Assembly: GCA_002316225.1 (NCBI GenBank)
Contig: DCDC01000085.1
Span: forward strand, 1 to 20,328
Direction of reading: 5' to 3'
DNA length: 20,328 nt
Source: Firmicutes bacterium UBA1065
Lineage (GTDB): Bacteria > Bacillota > Clostridia > Tissierellales > Sedimentibacteraceae
In this document: positions 6,644-14,640 of the stretch, one piece after another
Position numbering within the stretch: the first letter of the stretch is position 1
Layout: each line of letters starts with the position of its first letter
Notes under the pieces: model-generated
What the model was told of the DNA's origin: nothing
What the model saw: the letters and a program-made list of their open reading frames with translations, nothing else
Database searches by the model: none
Program-made: the position numbers and the translations under genes

Positions 6644-7557
6644 TCCTTTTTATCTCCCGGCATAACTTGATTTTCATCTTTTTTTAAGCCGCTTATTACG
6701 TTAAACAGTACTGCTCCCACAATTAATACAGCACCCAGAATAAAGTTTTTATCTATTTTTTCGTTCAAAAATATGATGCCTAATAATGTGGCCACCAAGG
6801 GTTGAATGGGATAAAACAATGAACAAGTGCCGGCATCAATAATTGACATGCATTTATTCCAAAGCGCATGGGCCATGGCTGTACAAATAAGCCCCATGTA
6901 AAGCAGTGCCGCTATTACCTCAAAATTAAATTTTATGACAGGACTTGTGGTGATTTCATAAATGGATACGGGAATACAAAATACAGTTGCTGTCATAATT
7001 CCATAAACGGTTATTTGAAAGGGGTCGTAGCTTTTGCTGACCTTCTTTGCCAGTACTGTTACCAGGGACCATATGGTTACAGAGAATAGTGATAAAAATA
7101 TGCCCGACAAATAAAGGTTGTCATTTATATCACCAATAAGAATTTTTACTCCTATCACTAAAACAATAATTGAAATGATGGTCTTGGGAGTAACCTTTTC
7201 TTTTAATATGAGTGATGCAAAAAGTGTTATAGTTATTGGATTCATTGAATTAATCAAGGATGCAAATGAAGCATTTGTCAGTTTTGTTCCAAGGAATTGG
7301 GCTCCTACCGATAAAAAATATCCAAAAAAACCTATTATTAAAATGTATTTATAGTCTTCACGTTTAATTTTTTTGTTTTTTCTTTGTTTGAGTATAATGC
7401 TTAAGGCAAATGCTGCAGTTGCATTCCTGATTAATAATGCGGTAAATGTCGGAACATTTCCAAAAACGAATTTACTAACTACATATAAACTTCCCCAGAT
7501 AGAAAAAATTAAAAATAAATACAAATATACTGTTTTCTTACTTATATTAAACAACAA
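6640..7557 (-). CDS. EamA/DMT-superfamily transporter
   Basis: A strongly hydrophobic protein of 305 residues with about ten membrane segments arranged as two EamA halves. Typical DMT marks are the first-helix IWGSLYVVSKF region, RNATAAFAL, and a second-half start around the IWSLVTVLAKK stretch, with LFYPIQPLVATLLGIIFLNE near the end. The family exports or imports small metabolites, including amino acids and cofactors; the substrate cannot be told. The start is TTG at 7557, six bases behind AAGGAG. The gene follows the dpp-type operon in the same direction after 135 bases and may be co-transcribed with it. Its last bases overlap the convergent bioY gene, so read-through would be antisense to bioY. 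Confidence 0.85.
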   Translation of the reverse strand: MLFNISKKTVYLYLFLIFSIWGSLYVVSKFVFGNVPTFTALLIRNATAAFALSIILKQRKNKKIKREDYKYILIIGFFGYFLSVGAQFLGTKLTNASFASLINSMNPITITLFASLILKEKVTPKTIISIIVLVIGVKILIGDINDNLYLSGIFLSLFSVTIWSLVTVLAKKVSKSYDPFQITVYGIMTATVFCIPVSIYEITTSPVIKFNFEVIAALLYMGLICTAMAHALWNKCMSIIDAGTCSLFYPIQPLVATLLGIIFLNEKIDKNFILGAVLIVGAVLFNVISGLKKDENQVMPGDKKD

Positions 7558-7597
7558 AATGCTCTCCTTTTTGTTATTATTTCAAATTCCTAAATAT

Positions 7598-7681
7598 CTA
7601 TTTTCTCAAGTTATATAAGGAAACCTGCCCCGGAGCCGATACATTCCTGCCTCCGGTAATAAGTGAAAATTTATGTGCCAT
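7598..7681 (-). CDS. Small 27-residue ORF of unknown function, possibly a gene remnant
   Basis: The ORF begins MAHKFSLITGGR and ends NLRK, with ATG six bases after a perfect AAGGAGG that overlaps the end of dppF. It fills much of the gap between dppF and the transporter gene. A CCGGAG/CTCCGG inverted repeat (7630-7635 and 7651-7656) lies inside it. The ribosome binding site is as strong as those of the real genes, so translation is plausible. I do not recognise the peptide. It may be the N-terminal remnant of a deleted gene of the transporter operon, or a genuine small protein or leader peptide. Confidence 0.35.
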   Translation of the reverse strand: MAHKFSLITGGRNVSAPGQVSLYNLRK

Positions 7682-7692
7682 GGGCATCCTCC

Positions 7693-8649
7693 TTATATGC
7701 TATTGATTTCATTGACAAAGTGGCAGGAAACAAAATGGCCCGGCATAATTTCTTTCAATTCCGGGGTGACTTGATGACATGTTTGGCGGGCGTAAGTGCA
7801 CCTCGGTGCAAACCGGCATCCTGGTTTCGGATCTATGGGGGATGTAATCTCCCCTTGTATCAATTTCATTTCTTTTTTCTTTTTTACCTTTGGTTCAGGA
7901 ACAGCAGACAATAAAGCTTTTGAATAAGGGTGGAGAGTATGTTCAAAGAGTTCATCCGTTTTGCACTTTTCAACAACAAGGCCCAGATACATGACCATGA
8001 TTTCATCGGATACATGCTTTACAACCGACAGATCATGGCTTATAAACATGTAGGTAAGCTTGCGGTCTTCCTGCAAATCCATCAATAAATTAAGTATTTG
8101 TGCCTGAATGGATACATCTAAGGCAGATACCGGCTCATCGCATACGATGAACTTAGGATTAAGTGCCAAAGCCCGTGCAATACCGATTCTCTGGCGACGG
8201 CCTCCGTCAAGCTCGTGGGGATAAGAATCAGCATATTTAGCTGCTAAGCCGACCCTGGCCATGAGTTCATTGACTTTTGATGGGATTTCTGCCTTATTTT
8301 TATACATTTTGTGTATCCTTATGGGCTCTTCTATTATTTGATATACAGACATCCTCGGATTAAGGGATGAAAAGGGATCCTGGAAAATTATCTGCATTTC
8401 TCTTCTCAATGAACCCTTGCATTCCGTCTTGGTAATATCCTGACCTTCATATATTATTTTCCCGTCTGTAGCATCTATCAGCCTTATTACCAACCTTCCC
8501 AGGGTAGATTTTCCACAGCCGGACTCTCCCACAACCCCTAAGGTTTTGCCTTCTTCAACAGAAAAGCTAACTCCGTCAACTGCATGCAATAATCCGTTTT
8601 TTGTTACAAAATATTTTTTTAAATCTATAACTTCAAGTAATTTGTGCAT
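7693..8649 (-). CDS. dppF: Peptide/nickel-type ABC transporter ATP-binding protein (DppF/OppF-like)
   Basis: A protein of 318 residues, normal for the second ATPase of oligopeptide/dipeptide importers. Walker A is GESGCGKST (41-49) and Walker B is FIVCDE (167-172), followed by the D-loop SALD. The ABC signature reads LDGGR (147-151) instead of LSGGQ. The C-terminal extension has the Cys-rich GCRFAPRCTYARQTC segment, characteristic of this subfamily and thought to help bind substrate-side partners or an iron-sulfur centre. The start is ATG behind GAGGAGG, 21 bases after dppD. It is the last gene of the dppA-B-C-D-F operon. The altered signature is a variant I recall from some other OppF-like proteins, so the protein should still be active in a pair with DppD. 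Confidence 0.9.
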   Translation of the reverse strand: MHKLLEVIDLKKYFVTKNGLLHAVDGVSFSVEEGKTLGVVGESGCGKSTLGRLVIRLIDATDGKIIYEGQDITKTECKGSLRREMQIIFQDPFSSLNPRMSVYQIIEEPIRIHKMYKNKAEIPSKVNELMARVGLAAKYADSYPHELDGGRRQRIGIARALALNPKFIVCDEPVSALDVSIQAQILNLLMDLQEDRKLTYMFISHDLSVVKHVSDEIMVMYLGLVVEKCKTDELFEHTLHPYSKALLSAVPEPKVKKKKEMKLIQGEITSPIDPKPGCRFAPRCTYARQTCHQVTPELKEIMPGHFVSCHFVNEINSI

Positions 8650-8670
8650 GACTTCCTCCTCTTGTATGCA

Positions 8671-9642
8671 TTATTCACAGAGGATACATCTTACAAAGTG
8701 ACCGGGTCCCACCTCCCTGTAAGCAGGAGGCCTGATTTCACATTCAGGTATCTTGTTGGGACACCTTGGATGAAAGGCACAGCCCCCGGGAAGGTCGGTC
8801 GGGTCGGGCATAAAGCCTTCAATCGGATTTAATCGGTGAACCTTAACTGACAGGTTGGGCAGGGACCCGAATAAACCCCTAGTATAAGGATGTCCGGTGT
8901 TTTCATAAACTGCTTCCATGTCACCCATTTCCACTATTCGTCCGGCGTACATTATGGCAACCTTATCGCATATTTCCGTTACAAGGCCCAAGTCATGGGT
9001 TATAAGTACAGTTGAAGTTCCATATTTCTTTATCAAATCCCTTATAAGGCTCAGGATCTGGGCTTGTATGGTCACATCCAGGGCTGTTGTCGGTTCGTCA
9101 GCTATCAGCAATTGAGGATTGCATGCCAGGGCAATGGCAATTACCACCCTCTGTTTCATACCCCCTGAAAACTGATAAGGGTAATCATTCATACGGTCAC
9201 CCGGTATTCCAACCAACTCCAGCATTTGAGCCGCTTTTATATATGAGTCCGCCCTTGACAGCTTATCGTGAAGCCTTAAAACTTCGGCAACCTGTTCTCC
9301 CACCGAAATCAAGGGATTTAAAGCAGTCATAGGGTCCTGGAGGATCATGGAAGCCACTTTCCCCCGATATTTTTTCAGCTCATTCTTATTTAATTTTAAA
9401 ACATCTCTTCCCTTAACCAGTATTTCTCCCCTTATAATTTTGCCTGGCGGGTCCGGAACCAGGTTCATTATTCCAAGGGCGGTGGTCGTTTTCCCGGCTC
9501 CCGTTTCTCCTACCAAACCAAGGGTTTTACCCTTTTCCAAATCAAAGCTTAAGTCGTTTACTGCCTTAATTATTCCATCATCGGTAATATAATGGATGGT
9601 TAGGTTTCTTACGGACAATAGCGGATTATTCTTGTCATTCAT
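8671..9642 (-). CDS. dppD: Peptide/nickel-type ABC transporter ATP-binding protein (DppD/OppD-like)
   Basis: A protein of 323 residues energising the importer together with DppF. Motifs are Walker A GETGAGKTT (near residue 46), signature FSGGMKQRV with an intact SGG core, Walker B LLIADE, and the H-loop TVLITHDLG. The C-terminal oligopeptide domain holds the cysteines of CAFHPRCPNKIPEC. The preferred start is the ATG at 9642, because AAGGAG lies eight bases upstream; the in-frame ATG six bases earlier sits only two bases from it. It is the fourth gene of the operon, about 20 bases after dppC. The paired ATPases have one canonical (this one) and one altered signature motif. Confidence 0.9.
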   Translation of the reverse strand: MNDKNNPLLSVRNLTIHYITDDGIIKAVNDLSFDLEKGKTLGLVGETGAGKTTTALGIMNLVPDPPGKIIRGEILVKGRDVLKLNKNELKKYRGKVASMILQDPMTALNPLISVGEQVAEVLRLHDKLSRADSYIKAAQMLELVGIPGDRMNDYPYQFSGGMKQRVVIAIALACNPQLLIADEPTTALDVTIQAQILSLIRDLIKKYGTSTVLITHDLGLVTEICDKVAIMYAGRIVEMGDMEAVYENTGHPYTRGLFGSLPNLSVKVHRLNPIEGFMPDPTDLPGGCAFHPRCPNKIPECEIRPPAYREVGPGHFVRCILCE

Positions 9643-9662
9643 TATCATTTCTCCTTATTTCC

Positions 9663-10517
9663 CTAGGTTTTCAGCTTAGGATCAAGAGCATCCCTAAGGC
9701 CGTCACCTAAAAGGTTGAGGGCAAGAACCGTCACCATGATTGCTAAACCCGGGAATAAAACCATATACCATTCATCACGGATAAAGGTCCTGGCGGCTGA
9801 CAGCATGGCTCCCCATTCCGGAGTGGGAGGCTCCACGCCCAAGCCAAGAAAGCTCAAGGACGCAGCAAGTATGATGGATATTCCCACACCCAAGGTCGCC
9901 TGGACTATGATTGGAGCCAGAATATTAGGCAGTATATGCCTGAATATGATCCGGAAATTTCCGGCACCGATGGCCTTTGCTGCTTCAATATAGTCCTGGT
10001 CCCTGACAGTCAGGGTAGATGCCCTTGCCACACGGGCAAAATTTGGTATTGAGCTTATGGCCACCGCAATCATGGCATTGACCAAACCCGGCCCTAATGT
10101 TGAGGCAACAGCAATTGCCAAAACAACCTTTGGTATGGACATTAAAATATCTGTAAAACGCATTATCACTGTATCAGTCCGGCCGCCAAAATAACCTGAC
10201 AGGGTGCCCAGGATGGTACCGATCAAAGCTCCGACTGCCAGGGATATGAAACCGATCTGCAGGGAAACCCGGGTTCCGTAGATGACACGGCTGAAAATAT
10301 CACGACCGTAGTTGTCGGTACCAAAAGGATGAGCTTTGGACGGAAATTGTTTGACAGAGCTGTAGTCCTGCAAGTCATAGGGGTAAGGTGCTATAAAGTC
10401 TGCGAACAGGGCTGTTAAAACCAAGATAACAAGTATTACCAGGCCAAACATGGCCAGACGGTTTTTCTTTAACCTTCGCCAAATTTGACGGACCTGTCCT
10501 TTTTTCTTGCCGGCCAT
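9663..10517 (-). CDS. dppC: Peptide/nickel-type ABC transporter permease (DppC/OppC-like)
   Basis: A membrane protein of 284 residues. A cytoplasmic N-terminus rich in lysine and arginine leads to the first membrane helix (ending LVILVILVLTALFADFIAPY). A loop with HPFGTDNYGRDIFSRVIYGTR, typical of the DppC family, follows, and then five further helices. The EAA loop that contacts the ATPases reads EAAKAIGAGNFRIIFRHILPN. Start ATG is preceded by GAGGGGTGATGGA, so its ribosome binding site overlaps the end of dppB, four bases upstream. It forms the translocation channel with DppB. Confidence 0.92.
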   Translation of the reverse strand: MAGKKKGQVRQIWRRLKKNRLAMFGLVILVILVLTALFADFIAPYPYDLQDYSSVKQFPSKAHPFGTDNYGRDIFSRVIYGTRVSLQIGFISLAVGALIGTILGTLSGYFGGRTDTVIMRFTDILMSIPKVVLAIAVASTLGPGLVNAMIAVAISSIPNFARVARASTLTVRDQDYIEAAKAIGAGNFRIIFRHILPNILAPIIVQATLGVGISIILAASLSFLGLGVEPPTPEWGAMLSAARTFIRDEWYMVLFPGLAIMVTVLALNLLGDGLRDALDPKLKT

Positions 10518-10521
10518 TCCA

Positions 10522-11490
10522 TCACCCCTCTTCCCTGGCTCTTTTTTCTCTTGATTTTGCCGATTCCCGGAATTGGTTTTTGATCCTGGGATCTATAAAT
10601 GCATACAATAAGTCAACAATTAAATTTACAAGGCTGCATATAAGGGCGATAACCAGTACACCGCCTTGAACCACCTGGTAGTTTCTTGCTTTAATAGCAT
10701 CCACCAAGAATTTGCCTAAACCCGGTATGGCAAAGACCTGTTCATTAACTACCGCCCCTCCGACGGCAACGGTAAATTGTATGCCTATGACCGTTATGAC
10801 GGGAATCAGTGCATTTTTAAGGGCATGCTTTACGATTACAACAAATTCGCTTAGCCCTTTAATACGGGCCATGCGAATATAATCCTGCCTTATGACTTCC
10901 AGCATGCTGGACCTTGTCATCCTGGTTATGCCAGCTATGGCTCCGGCACTGATGCCGATTACCGGCATTATATAGTACTTAATTCCGTACAGGCCGGAGG
11001 CAGGCAGGATTCCCAAATATACGGAAAAAAACAAAATGAGCATTAAGGCCAGCCAGAAGTTGGGCATGGAATTGCCTAAAAGGGCAATTACCGTGGTTAC
11101 TATGTCTATCAGGGAGTATTGCCTTATTGCGGAAATAATCCCTGCAGGGATTGCAACCAAAATAGAAAAAATAATACTTGCTCCGGCAAGTTTCAAGGTT
11201 GTGCCCAGGCGTTCCATTATTTCATCTTTTGCGGGACGCCCGGTTATATAATCTATGCCTAAATCCCCCCTTAACAATCCGCCTAAGTAACTTATGTAAC
11301 GGTTGATAAAGGGCTCATTCAATCCCAATTCTTCTCTTAAGGCTTCAACTTCCTCCTCGGTGGCCGTATCCCCAAGGATAAGCCTCGCAGGATCCCCTTC
11401 CGTAAAATACAGCATTGTAAATACAAGAAGGGTTACCCCTAAAAGGACGGGTATGGCTGCAAGGATACGTTTAAATACATAATTAAGCAT
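10522..11490 (-). CDS. dppB: Peptide/nickel-type ABC transporter permease (DppB/OppB-like)
   Basis: A membrane protein of 322 residues starting MLNYVFKRILAAIPVLLGVTL, the usual opening of the DppB family. The first helix is followed by the external domain containing GDPARLILGD and the LGLNEPFINRYISYL stretch, then five helices. The EAA-type loop is RMARIKGLSEFVVIVKHALKNALIPV. A basic C-terminal tail follows the DPRIKN end motif. The start ATG is preceded by AGAGGAT. It lies 45 bases after dppA and pairs with DppC. The specificity of the system (peptides, nickel chelates, glutathione or sugars) cannot be told from the permeases. Confidence 0.92.
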   Translation of the reverse strand: MLNYVFKRILAAIPVLLGVTLLVFTMLYFTEGDPARLILGDTATEEEVEALREELGLNEPFINRYISYLGGLLRGDLGIDYITGRPAKDEIMERLGTTLKLAGASIIFSILVAIPAGIISAIRQYSLIDIVTTVIALLGNSMPNFWLALMLILFFSVYLGILPASGLYGIKYYIMPVIGISAGAIAGITRMTRSSMLEVIRQDYIRMARIKGLSEFVVIVKHALKNALIPVITVIGIQFTVAVGGAVVNEQVFAIPGLGKFLVDAIKARNYQVVQGGVLVIALICSLVNLIVDLLYAFIDPRIKNQFRESAKSREKRAREEG

Positions 11491-11535
11491 TATATCCTCT
11501 TCTTTCAGATATAAATCATAGGAAACCGGGTAGTG

Positions 11536-13041
11536 CTACTTGAATCTTACACTTGTCATATCCGGAACCAGGCTAGGTGAAAACTCAAGCCCTTCAATAT
11601 AGTTCCGGGTTCCAAAGGCTGCTTTGGGAAAGGCAACCGGAATACTGTAGGTTTTACTAAAGAGGTAATCCTGAAGCTCTCCATAAATTTTAGCCCGTTC
11701 TTCCTCATCATAGGTGGCACGTCCCGCATCCAAAAGATCTTGAACGTGCTGGTCATTGTGCCTTATTGAAATTGTTCGCCATGTGGGCCATATCATCAAG
11801 GCAGCATCCGGGTCGGCAATAGCAACAGCAGGAGACATATGAGAGGTGGAGACTTTTCCTGCATTGTTTAATTCCGTCAATGTTGCCAAATCGACAACCA
11901 CTATGTTTACTTTTACCCCGATGGCTCCCCACATGCTCTGAAGAACTTCTGCAACAACCGAATGAATGGGGTGTTCATAGGTATAAAAATCTATTTCAAA
12001 TCCATCAGGATAGCCGGCTTCCTCTAGCAGGCTTTTTGCTTTTTCAAGGTTGTATTCCATGGGACCTACCGGCTTATGGCCCAGGATGCTTGGAATATAG
12101 TAGCTGTCAGCTACCACAGCGTTTCCCTGGAAGGCAATGTTGACAAGAGCTTCCATGTCAATGGCATGGGCTAAGGCTTGTCTGACCCTTATATCATCAA
12201 GAGGCTTCATGGAATTATTGAGCAGGATAAAGGTGATTGACTGGCTTTCCCCGCTTATCAATACAGTGTCCGGATTATTATCTATCCTTTCCCAGTCAGA
12301 AAAGGCCAATTCCATTGCTATATCTACCCCGCCCGTTTCAAGTTCAATTGAACGGGAACTCGATTCTACAATAATACGTGCCGTTGCCTTTTCAAAAGGA
12401 AGCTTTTCTCCCCAGTAGCCTTCATATGCTTCAAGCTCTATTCGGTCCCCTGAAACCCATTTGACAAACTTCATGGGTCCCGTTCCAACCGGGGCACGGC
12501 CATATTCCGCTTCTCCCATGCTTTCACGGGCAGCCTTGCACAGCATGGCCCCCCGGAAAGATGCAAGTGCTTCAAAGAGGGGAGCATATGGATTGAGAAG
12601 TTTAATCTCAAAGGTGTATTCATCAATTACCTTGGTATTTTCCGGATCTATGCTGCTGAATACGGTCTTGCTGAAGGAACTGGTGGCGCCTAAAGTCAAA
12701 GAATATACAGCATCCTCTGCGGTAAATTTACTCCCGTCATGGAAGGTGACATCATCCCGCAGTTTAAAAATAATGGTTGTATCGTCAACAAATTCCCACT
12801 CTTTTGCAAGCCAGGGCACAAATTCACCGTTTTTGTCCTTTTTAATAAGGGTTTCGAAAATAAGGGTTCCCACGGTAAAACCTTGCTGCTTGGTATGCAT
12901 GTAGGGGTCAAGAGACGCCGGTTCCTGATCTATGGCAAATTTCAAATCGTTTTTACCTGAAGGTGTGACATTGGCGGTACATGCTGCTATGCTTAATGCC
13001 ATCCCGATTAAGAGCACAAGTACAATAAATTTCTTTGGCAT
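11536..13041 (-). CDS. dppA: Peptide/nickel-type ABC transporter substrate-binding lipoprotein (DppA/OppA-like, SBP family 5)
   Basis: A protein of 501 residues with a lipoprotein signal: a lysine pair, a hydrophobic core (IVLVLLIGMALS) and the lipobox IAAC with C21 as the likely lipidated residue. The mature part has the SBP_bac_5 layout. DQEPASLDPYMHTKQQG at the N-terminus is followed by LAKEWEFVDDTTIIFKLRDD and FHDGSKFTAEDAVYS, the family hallmark. Further on is RQALAHAIDMEALVN. It captures the ligand outside the cell and delivers it to DppB/DppC. The gene is first in the operon, with a good promoter about 80 bases upstream and GAGAGG before the ATG. Ligand type is undetermined. Confidence 0.92.
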   Translation of the reverse strand: MPKKFIVLVLLIGMALSIAACTANVTPSGKNDLKFAIDQEPASLDPYMHTKQQGFTVGTLIFETLIKKDKNGEFVPWLAKEWEFVDDTTIIFKLRDDVTFHDGSKFTAEDAVYSLTLGATSSFSKTVFSSIDPENTKVIDEYTFEIKLLNPYAPLFEALASFRGAMLCKAARESMGEAEYGRAPVGTGPMKFVKWVSGDRIELEAYEGYWGEKLPFEKATARIIVESSSRSIELETGGVDIAMELAFSDWERIDNNPDTVLISGESQSITFILLNNSMKPLDDIRVRQALAHAIDMEALVNIAFQGNAVVADSYYIPSILGHKPVGPMEYNLEKAKSLLEEAGYPDGFEIDFYTYEHPIHSVVAEVLQSMWGAIGVKVNIVVVDLATLTELNNAGKVSTSHMSPAVAIADPDAALMIWPTWRTISIRHNDQHVQDLLDAGRATYDEEERAKIYGELQDYLFSKTYSIPVAFPKAAFGTRNYIEGLEFSPSLVPDMTSVRFK

Positions 13042-13121
13042 TTGTTACCTCTCTTTCTTAATTACCTTTTATTTCAATTTGATATTTACAATTTCATTGT
13101 TTTGGTCATTTGCTGATTTTT

Positions 13122-13150
13122 ATTCTATTAAGAAAGCATGGAATTGTCAA
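13122..13150 (-). promoter_or_regulatory. SigA-type promoter of the dppABCDF operon
   Basis: On the minus strand, a perfect TTGACA (13150-13145) is followed after 17 bases by TAGAAT (13127-13122). Transcription would start near 13115, giving a leader of about 75 bases before dppA. The upstream sequence is AT-rich, as for an UP element. No operator was recognised. Confidence 0.75.
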
Positions 13151-13216
13151 ATAATTATATTAACAGAAGCTTTAATATCGTCCCGAGTGTCTGATGATAA
13201 TACCCCCGTCCCCTAA

Positions 13217-13340
13217 TCATCCTGAGCGAAGCGAAGGATCTCTGTGTCATCCTGAGCGTATACGAAGGATCTCTGTGTGTCATCCTGAGCGTAGCGAAGG
13301 ATCTCATGAGATCCTTCGGGCTAAAGCTCTCAGAATGACA
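13217..13340. repeat. Intergenic palindromic repeat array (three direct units and one inverted unit)
   Basis: Three direct copies of a TCATCCTGAGCG...CGAAGGATCTC unit begin at 13217, 13247 and 13280. They are followed by an inverted copy (13308-13340: GAGATCCTTCGGGCTAAAG, then CTCTCAGAATGACA). The third and inverted units can fold into a long hairpin centred on CTCATGAG at about 13304-13309. This unit is a known kind of dispersed intergenic repeat whose translation gives the spurious HPERSEGS peptides seen in many databases. It is richer in G+C than its surroundings, which fits an element that arrived by transposition or was spread by a mobilising enzyme. Confidence 0.85.
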
Positions 13341-13447
13341 GATTTTGAATTATTCATAACAATGACACTTTATATGTATGCATAACCATGGCAAAATCCG
13401 TCTTAATATAGTATCTCAGTAACCTTCAATAATATTATAAAATTACG

Positions 13448-13478
13448 TCGTTAACTTTAAGAGCCAACAAGTTGACAA
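13448..13478 (+). promoter_or_regulatory. BirA operator upstream of birA
   Basis: The half-sites TCGTTAACT (13448-13456) and AGTTGACAA (13470-13478) are separated by 13 bases, exactly the spacing at bioY. As there, the right half contains the -35 hexamer. This indicates negative autoregulation of birA by its own product. Confidence 0.7.
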
Positions 13479-13501
13479 GCAAGCAAACAGTATTCTATAA
13501 T
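13472..13501 (+). promoter_or_regulatory. SigA-type promoter of birA
   Basis: TTGACA (13472-13477) and TATAAT (13496-13501) are consensus hexamers with an 18-base spacer. Transcription would start near 13508, leaving a short leader that carries GAGGTG before the birA ATG. Confidence 0.75.
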
Positions 13502-13524
13502 GAATGAAAATCGAGGTGAATTAA

Positions 13525-14496
13525 ATGTCAGTAAGAAAAGATGTTCTCCACATTTTGGAGAGTAATAAGGGAAGCTGTGTTTCAGGGCAGGAGCTGGCTG
13601 AAATGTCAGGTGTTTCAAGAGCTGCCGTATGGAAGGCCATCAAGTCTTTAATGGAAGAAGGCTATGAAATTGAAACAAGCAAGAAAGGGTATGCCCTGTC
13701 CCCATCATCGGATATATTATCTGCTCAAGGTATTAGGCTGTATTTAAATGAAGAATATAAAAATATACAGGTAATAGTTTACAAAACCATAGGTTCCACC
13801 AATGCCGAAGCCAAATTATTGGCCGTTAAAAATGCAGGGCATGGAACAACAATAGTTGCGGAAGAGCAGACTCAAGGAAGAGGCAGGTTTGGGCGGGACT
13901 TTTTCTCCCCTTCCGGTTCCGGCATTTATATGAGCATAATTTTAAAACCTCAACTGAGTATCGAAAATTCGGTACTGGTGACAACGGCAGCAGCCGTTGC
14001 CATCTGTCAGGCTATTGAAAAAATTACGGATTTATCCCCCCGGATCAAGTGGGTAAACGACATACTCATTGATGACAGGAAAGTATGCGGCATACTCACG
14101 GAAGCGGTTACCAACTTTGAAAGCGGTATGATGGACAGTGTAGTAGTAGGAATAGGTATAAACGTAAAAACAAAAAAAGATGATTTCCCTCCGGAGCTCC
14201 GGGATATTGCAGGTTCAATATTAGATAATAAGGATAAGCCTGTGAGAAACCGGCTGGCCGGAGAAATAATAAATAATTTGCTTAATATCAGCAAAAGCTT
14301 GGAAGACAGGGGTTTTATGCAAGCTTACAAGCAAAGGTCCATGGTCTTGGGTCACCATATCCTGTACAAAAAGGATAATCAATGGCAGGAAGCTTATGCC
14401 CTGGACATCGACGATTACGGCGGTTTGATTGTCCAAAGGCCGGACGGGCAAAAAATCACCCTGAATTCCGGAGAAGTATCCATTAAAAAGAAATAA
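13525..14496 (+). CDS. birA: Bifunctional biotin-protein ligase / biotin operon repressor BirA
   Basis: A protein of 323 residues of the group II (DNA-binding) type. Residues 1-60 form a winged helix-turn-helix with QELAEMSGVSRAAVWKAI as the recognition part and the KKGYAL wing. The ligase core has the biotinyl-AMP-binding GRGRFGR loop (118-124), KWVNDI (175-180) with the following K186 in RKVCGIL, and a C-terminal SH3-like domain ending in LNSGEVSIK. It attaches biotin to carboxylase carrier proteins and, as holo-repressor, shuts off biotin genes. It starts with ATG 7-8 bases after GAGGTG. Two operator-like dyads in the window, before bioY and before birA itself, are its likely targets. It is transcribed alone and is followed by a large inverted repeat. 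Confidence 0.95.
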   Translation: MSVRKDVLHILESNKGSCVSGQELAEMSGVSRAAVWKAIKSLMEEGYEIETSKKGYALSPSSDILSAQGIRLYLNEEYKNIQVIVYKTIGSTNAEAKLLAVKNAGHGTTIVAEEQTQGRGRFGRDFFSPSGSGIYMSIILKPQLSIENSVLVTTAAAVAICQAIEKITDLSPRIKWVNDILIDDRKVCGILTEAVTNFESGMMDSVVVGIGINVKTKKDDFPPELRDIAGSILDNKDKPVRNRLAGEIINNLLNISKSLEDRGFMQAYKQRSMVLGHHILYKKDNQWQEAYALDIDDYGGLIVQRPDGQKITLNSGEVSIKKK

Positions 14497-14535
14497 TCCC
14501 TGCTACGTTTCTTTTCTTCTCGACTGTATATCAAA

Positions 14536-14615
14536 ATGCTCAAAATTTCAATTAATGTGTGATTTGAGATCCGCTTATATCGGTTTATTCACACATCATT
14601 TGAAATCTTGAGCAT
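14536..14615. terminator. Long inverted repeat, probable bidirectional terminator between birA and uspA
   Basis: Arms 14536-14562 and 14589-14615 are 27 bases each and match at 24 positions, around a 26-base loop. The right arm is followed by ATTTTATCTT for birA transcripts; read on the minus strand, the left arm is followed by a T-rich run for uspA transcripts. It sits between two converging genes, which fits a bidirectional terminator. The arms are longer and more AT-rich than usual, so a small palindromic mobile element is an alternative. Confidence 0.55.
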
Positions 14616-14640
14616 ATTTTATCTTACAGTTAATTATGCA

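Larger units (their letters stand above)
13042..13524. other. 483-bp non-coding region between dppA and birA
   Basis: The region separates two divergent genes. From left to right it holds the dppA leader and promoter, a GC-richer repeat array (13217-13340), an AT-rich stretch without recognisable elements (about 13341-13447), and the birA operator and promoter. A short plus-strand ORF at 13194-13385 is only a translation of the repeat units and is not a gene. Confidence 0.75.

Noticed and set aside
13217..13340. Direct repeats considered as a CRISPR array
   Set aside because: The gaps between units are only 4-6 bases, the units differ from each other, one is inverted, and no cas gene is near.
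13194..13385. Plus-strand 63-codon ORF encoding HPERSEGS-type repeats
   Set aside because: It is the translation of the dispersed intergenic repeat, lacks a ribosome binding site, and is a known source of spurious protein annotations.
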